From: JBBATK01 sp044228685
GTDB taxonomy: Bacteria; Bacteroidota; Ignavibacteria; Kapaibacteriales; NICIL-2
NCBI GenBank assembly: GCA_044228685.1
Contig: JBGAUL010000016.1
Span: 1 to 64,000, forward strand
DNA: 64,000 nt
Direction of reading: 5' to 3'
The notes under the pieces are model-generated. The model was not told the DNA's origin. It worked only from the letters and a program-made list of their open reading frames with translations, and did no database searches. Shown here piece by piece: positions 61,520 to 64,000 of the stretch. Position 1 is the stretch's first letter, and every line of letters starts with the position of its first letter. Both the position numbers and the translations under genes were made by a program.

Positions 61520-61951
61520 CTTTTCAATGTCCTTTCGAAGTCATAGATTTCAAAACCATCCCACTTGTTCGAGCCTTCGTCATGCGTCGCTGCTTGACTA
61601 CTATGCTCTCTGCTGACTTCTGCCAATCGATCATGATGCCTTTCAACATCACTTGCTTCTGCAGCTGATTGGTAGATCTCCCCGGGTATTGCGCGCTCTC
61701 TTTCCGGCTTATACTCGTTGCATATACGTCAAGATCTTCCGTGTAAGTATTGGACTTTGGACATTATTGCCCCCTCATCCGATCTCACCGCCTAATATGC
61801 ACTTCCTGTTCGTCGAGTCAGCCTTTTGCTTTCAGCTTCCTTCAGATTCCACCTCGCGATGGACACCCTTGCTGTTCAGCTAACAATTCCCCTTACCGGG
61901 CTTGCAGGAGACTTTCACTCCTTAGAGAGTGCGCCCTGCCGGGCGCACAAC

Positions 61952-61983
61952 AAAAAAGCCCGATACAAAATGTATCAGGCTTT
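61952..61983 (-). terminator. Terminator of the ferredoxin gene, now the intron's 5' exon
   Basis: On the minus strand AAGCCTGATAC pairs with GTATCGGGCTT (11 bp, one G-U) and is followed by TTTTTT and then GTT, where the intron begins. Confidence 0.9.
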
Positions 61984-62025
61984 ATTAGTTCATGCTATTT
62001 GATTGAGGTGCGGCCTAACGTCAGT

Positions 62026-62373
62026 TTAGTTACGACGACGACCTGGATCGACTGAATTCAAGTTCTCAACTTTAACTTCGAGTTGTTCTTTGGATTCAAC
62101 ATTTTCAGGATCAGGTAGACAGCAGTCGACTGGACAAACAGCAGCACACTGAGGTTCATCGTGGAAGCCAACGCACTCTGTGCATTTGTCAGGAACGATG
62201 TAGTAATATGAATCTGACCAGAACTCGCGTTTGAAACCGCCCGGCGAGGTTGAATCGCTGTATTCGGCTCCGCCGAGAGTCCAAGCAGCACCTGCTTCGT
62301 AAATAGCCGTATTTGGACACTCTGGTTCACAGGCGCCGCAATTGATACAATCTGATGTTATGTAGATAGCCAT
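62026..62373 (-). CDS. 2[4Fe-4S] ferredoxin
   Basis: A 115-residue electron carrier. The first cluster motif is CINCGACEPECP at the N-terminus, and the second is C-x2-C ... C-x3-CP in DKCTECVGFHDEPQCAAVCPVD. The second motif has the longer insertion of the Alvin (Chromatium)/YfhL-type ferredoxins, and an aromatic-rich segment (FKREFWSDSYYYIVP) lies between the clusters. The C-terminal tail is charged. It is preceded by the histidine-kinase gene on the same strand (61-base gap). Its terminator is the target of the group II intron. Confidence 0.93.
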   Translation of the reverse strand: MAIYITSDCINCGACEPECPNTAIYEAGAAWTLGGAEYSDSTSPGGFKREFWSDSYYYIVPDKCTECVGFHDEPQCAAVCPVDCCLPDPENVESKEQLEVKVENLNSVDPGRRRN

Positions 62374-62434
62374 GGTTTAGCGAAAATTCATCGGTGAAAG
62401 TGATGGAGTACAAATATACAAAGCGCGCAATTTC

Positions 62435-64000
62435 TTAGCGACGCATGGCGTGATCATTGACGATTGATTCATCATTGCCGTATGGAGCTTCGTCGCGTAG
62501 AGAAGGGGTCCGTGTTTGCAATCCACTTTGTGCCTCAAGTTCGGCTTCATGGGATTCCGGCAACGCTGCCATTGGGAGGTCGAAGTAGAAAGTCGATCCA
62601 AGCCCAACTTCACTCTCACAACCAACCGTTCCGTTCATGAGTTCAATGAACTTCTTGACGGAACTCAGTCCTAAACCGTTGCTCTCTTCCCCACCGGTCG
62701 TCTTCGTTCCAACCTTTGAGTAACGTGAGAAGAGCTTCTTCTGATCTTCCGGCGAAATACCGACACCCTCATCGCTGATCGAAAATCTCTTGAAGTTCTT
62801 TACAGTCGAATCACCCACACGAACGATGATCTGTTTGCCTACGGGTGAGTATTTAAGAGCGTTGGAGAGATAGTTTTCGACGCACTCTCGCAAAGCCTTG
62901 GCTTCAGCTAAAACATATACGTCTTCACTGTCGTGTTCAACAAATACGCGCAATGACTTCGATCTTGCGCGGAAGGAACTGTCGCGAACAGCTTGATCTA
63001 CAATTCGTCCCAAGTGCACCGCCTCGAGTTGCAAGGAGTAGTTACCGGAATCAATCTTGTTCATTTCCAAGAGATGCGCGATGATGTCCTTCATGCGTGT
63101 CGTTGTAGAAGCAATTGCGCGCACAGTCTTCAACACATCCTCCGGACTCATCTTCTCGATGTATCGCTCGAGGGTTGAAGTATTGACGAGAATTCCGGCT
63201 ATGGGGTTCTTTAAGTCGTGGAAGACAATCGACAGCAGATCGTTCTTTTCTTGATTGAGGTGCGCAAGGTGCTGATTCAAGGCTTCGACCTTTTTCAAAG
63301 CACCGGCAAGTTCCACGTTCTCGAGTCTGTTGCGCTCGGCTTCACGCTCAGACTTCTCCTTGATCAGCTGAATCTCAAGCTGCTTGACTTGTTGTCCAAC
63401 ATCATCGCCTGCTATCTGCTCACGCAGATCCAAGCACATTTCCATGTGTTGCACAGCTTTCTCGAACAGTTTGATCTGCTTGAATGAAATCGCCAACAGC
63501 TCATGCGCTTTCATTTCGAGTTTCTTGATTCGCAATGAAGACGCAATACTGAGACACTTAATCAGCAGATCGTTTGCAACGATGTTGTTGTGAACCGGAG
63601 AGTTTTCTTTGATGTGGACGCTGGCAAAGCCCAAGTAGCTTTCTGCCATGCCGATTCGATCTTGAGTTTGCTTGCGAAGATCGAGCGACTCCTTGTACAT
63701 GAGCAAGGCTTGTGCGTCGAAGTTCTGCAGACTGAGAATCTCACCGATGTGATAGAGCGATGTTGCTAGTCCACGTTTGTCTTTGTTCTCACGTCGTAAT
63801 ACCATGCTCCGTCTGTGGAACACGAGCGCATCTTCCAATCCGCCCATGCGAGAACAGATGAGACCCATTCGTTCGAGCGTATAGGCTTCGCCGAGACCAT
63901 CTGAACAATGCTGATAGATATTGAGCGAACGTTGGTAGTATGCAATGGATGTTGAATACTCGCCGAGATCGAAATACACTGCGCCAATTGTACTCAGCGC
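62435..64000 (-). CDS. TPR-containing sensor histidine kinase, 5' end outside window
   Basis: The frame stays open to the right edge, where ALSTIGAVYFDLGEYSTSIA reads as a TPR helix pair; a GTG at 63979 is therefore internal. About five TPR units are followed by a coiled coil (EKSEREAERNRLENVELAGAL). The HisKA domain follows, with phospho-acceptor His in VFHDLKNPIAGI (codon 63218-63220). The ATPase domain has the N-box ENYLSNALKYSP, G1 DEGVGISPED and G2 SNGLGLSSVKKF. There is no membrane segment in the visible part, so it senses a cytoplasmic signal or its anchor lies upstream. A cognate response regulator is not adjacent. Confidence 0.93.
   Translation of the reverse strand, partial: ALSTIGAVYFDLGEYSTSIAYYQRSLNIYQHCSDGLGEAYTLERMGLICSRMGGLEDALVFHRRSMVLRRENKDKRGLATSLYHIGEILSLQNFDAQALLMYKESLDLRKQTQDRIGMAESYLGFASVHIKENSPVHNNIVANDLLIKCLSIASSLRIKKLEMKAHELLAISFKQIKLFEKAVQHMEMCLDLREQIAGDDVGQQVKQLEIQLIKEKSEREAERNRLENVELAGALKKVEALNQHLAHLNQEKNDLLSIVFHDLKNPIAGILVNTSTLERYIEKMSPEDVLKTVRAIASTTTRMKDIIAHLLEMNKIDSGNYSLQLEAVHLGRIVDQAVRDSSFRARSKSLRVFVEHDSEDVYVLAEAKALRECVENYLSNALKYSPVGKQIIVRVGDSTVKNFKRFSISDEGVGISPEDQKKLFSRYSKVGTKTTGGEESNGLGLSSVKKFIELMNGTVGCESEVGLGSTFYFDLPMAALPESHEAELEAQSGLQTRTPSLRDEAPYGNDESIVNDHAMRR

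Larger units (their letters stand above)
60064..61948 (-). mobile_element. Complete group II intron (IIC-like) inserted behind a terminator
   Basis: On the minus strand, the intron starts GTGCGCCCGGCAGGGCGCAC at 61948 (the GUGYG 5' consensus). It contains a maturase gene, domain V and domain VI, and ends ...CCTACCCGAT at 60064 (the AY 3' consensus); total 1885 bases. About 430 bases of ribozyme precede the maturase, short as in class C introns. The upstream exon is the ferredoxin terminator ending TTTTTTGTT, directly at the splice site. Insertion right after a terminator hairpin is the known habit of group IIC introns. All parts look intact, so it may be active. Confidence 0.88.

Noticed and set aside
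63979..63979. GTG at 63979 as the start of the histidine kinase
   Set aside because: The TPR helix continues in frame to the right edge, so the gene is truncated by the window.
1..64000. tRNA, rRNA, CRISPR array or known riboswitch
   Set aside because: Intergenic regions were read on both strands for cloverleaf arms, conserved rRNA stretches, short regular repeats and common riboswitch cores; none was found by eye. A covariance search would be the decisive test.

Overview
The window looks like a chromosome segment of a Gram-negative bacterium of the Bacteroidota/Chlorobiota superphylum, possibly the Kapabacteria/Ignavibacteria side. This is an inference from three things: secreted proteins with type IX (T9SS)-like C-terminal sorting domains; AT-rich promoter candidates of the form TTTG-18-TAnnTTTG, as known in Bacteroidetes; and an F-type ATP synthase cluster lacking the beta and epsilon genes. 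No rRNA, tRNA, CRISPR array or prophage was recognised, and the species cannot be read from this window.

Layout. 1-7657: four plus-strand genes for large, Ser/Thr/Gly/Ala-rich exported proteins that resemble phage tail fibres; two carry an S74 intramolecular chaperone domain. 7674-13750: ligA (minus), then free-methionine sulfoxide reductase, a lamin-tail protein, a LolC/E-like permease and a YraN nuclease-fold protein. 13836-18220 (minus): a giant subtilisin with six Ig/PKD modules and an RsbW-like kinase. 18430-23288: a MerR regulator, three envelope proteins (WD40, CRD, CRD+OmpA) whose domains together match the T9SS protein PorE, and a TMTC-like membrane protein. 23504-30643: ATP synthase cluster (two assembly proteins, a, c, b, delta, alpha, then heptose epimerase hldD, then gamma). 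30885-34090: Rieske lipoprotein, M3 oligopeptidase, NarL-type response regulator. 34232-39447: FkbM methyltransferase, asnB, FAD dehydrogenase, SpoU RNA methylase. 39502-42379 (minus): suhB-like phosphatase, dapF, M20 amidohydrolase. 42444-45330: SLBB export protein and Wzz. 45460-47010 (minus): PhnD-like binding protein and a small alarmone hydrolase. 47172-49934: sucC, lpdA. 50078-53715: thermolysin-like M4 protease and a small lipoprotein. 53797-59887: MFS transporter, glycosyltransferase 2, MATE exporter, endonuclease III, a fibronectin-like T9SS cargo candidate. 60064-61948 (minus): a complete group II intron with maturase, sitting directly behind the terminator of a ferredoxin gene. 62026-64000 (minus): ferredoxin and the 3' part of a TPR histidine kinase.

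How it fits together. Much of the window serves the cell surface: secreted proteases and adhesin-like fibres, candidate T9SS envelope parts, surface polysaccharide export and glycosylation enzymes, and LPS heptose synthesis. Energy metabolism (ATP synthase, succinyl-CoA ligase, lipoamide dehydrogenase, ferredoxin) and DNA repair (LigA, Nth) are interleaved. The most noteworthy points are the PorE-like domain set spread over three adjacent genes, the exported S74-chaperoned fibre proteins outside any phage context, the terminator-inserted intron, and the alarmone hydrolase paired with a phosphonate-type binding protein.
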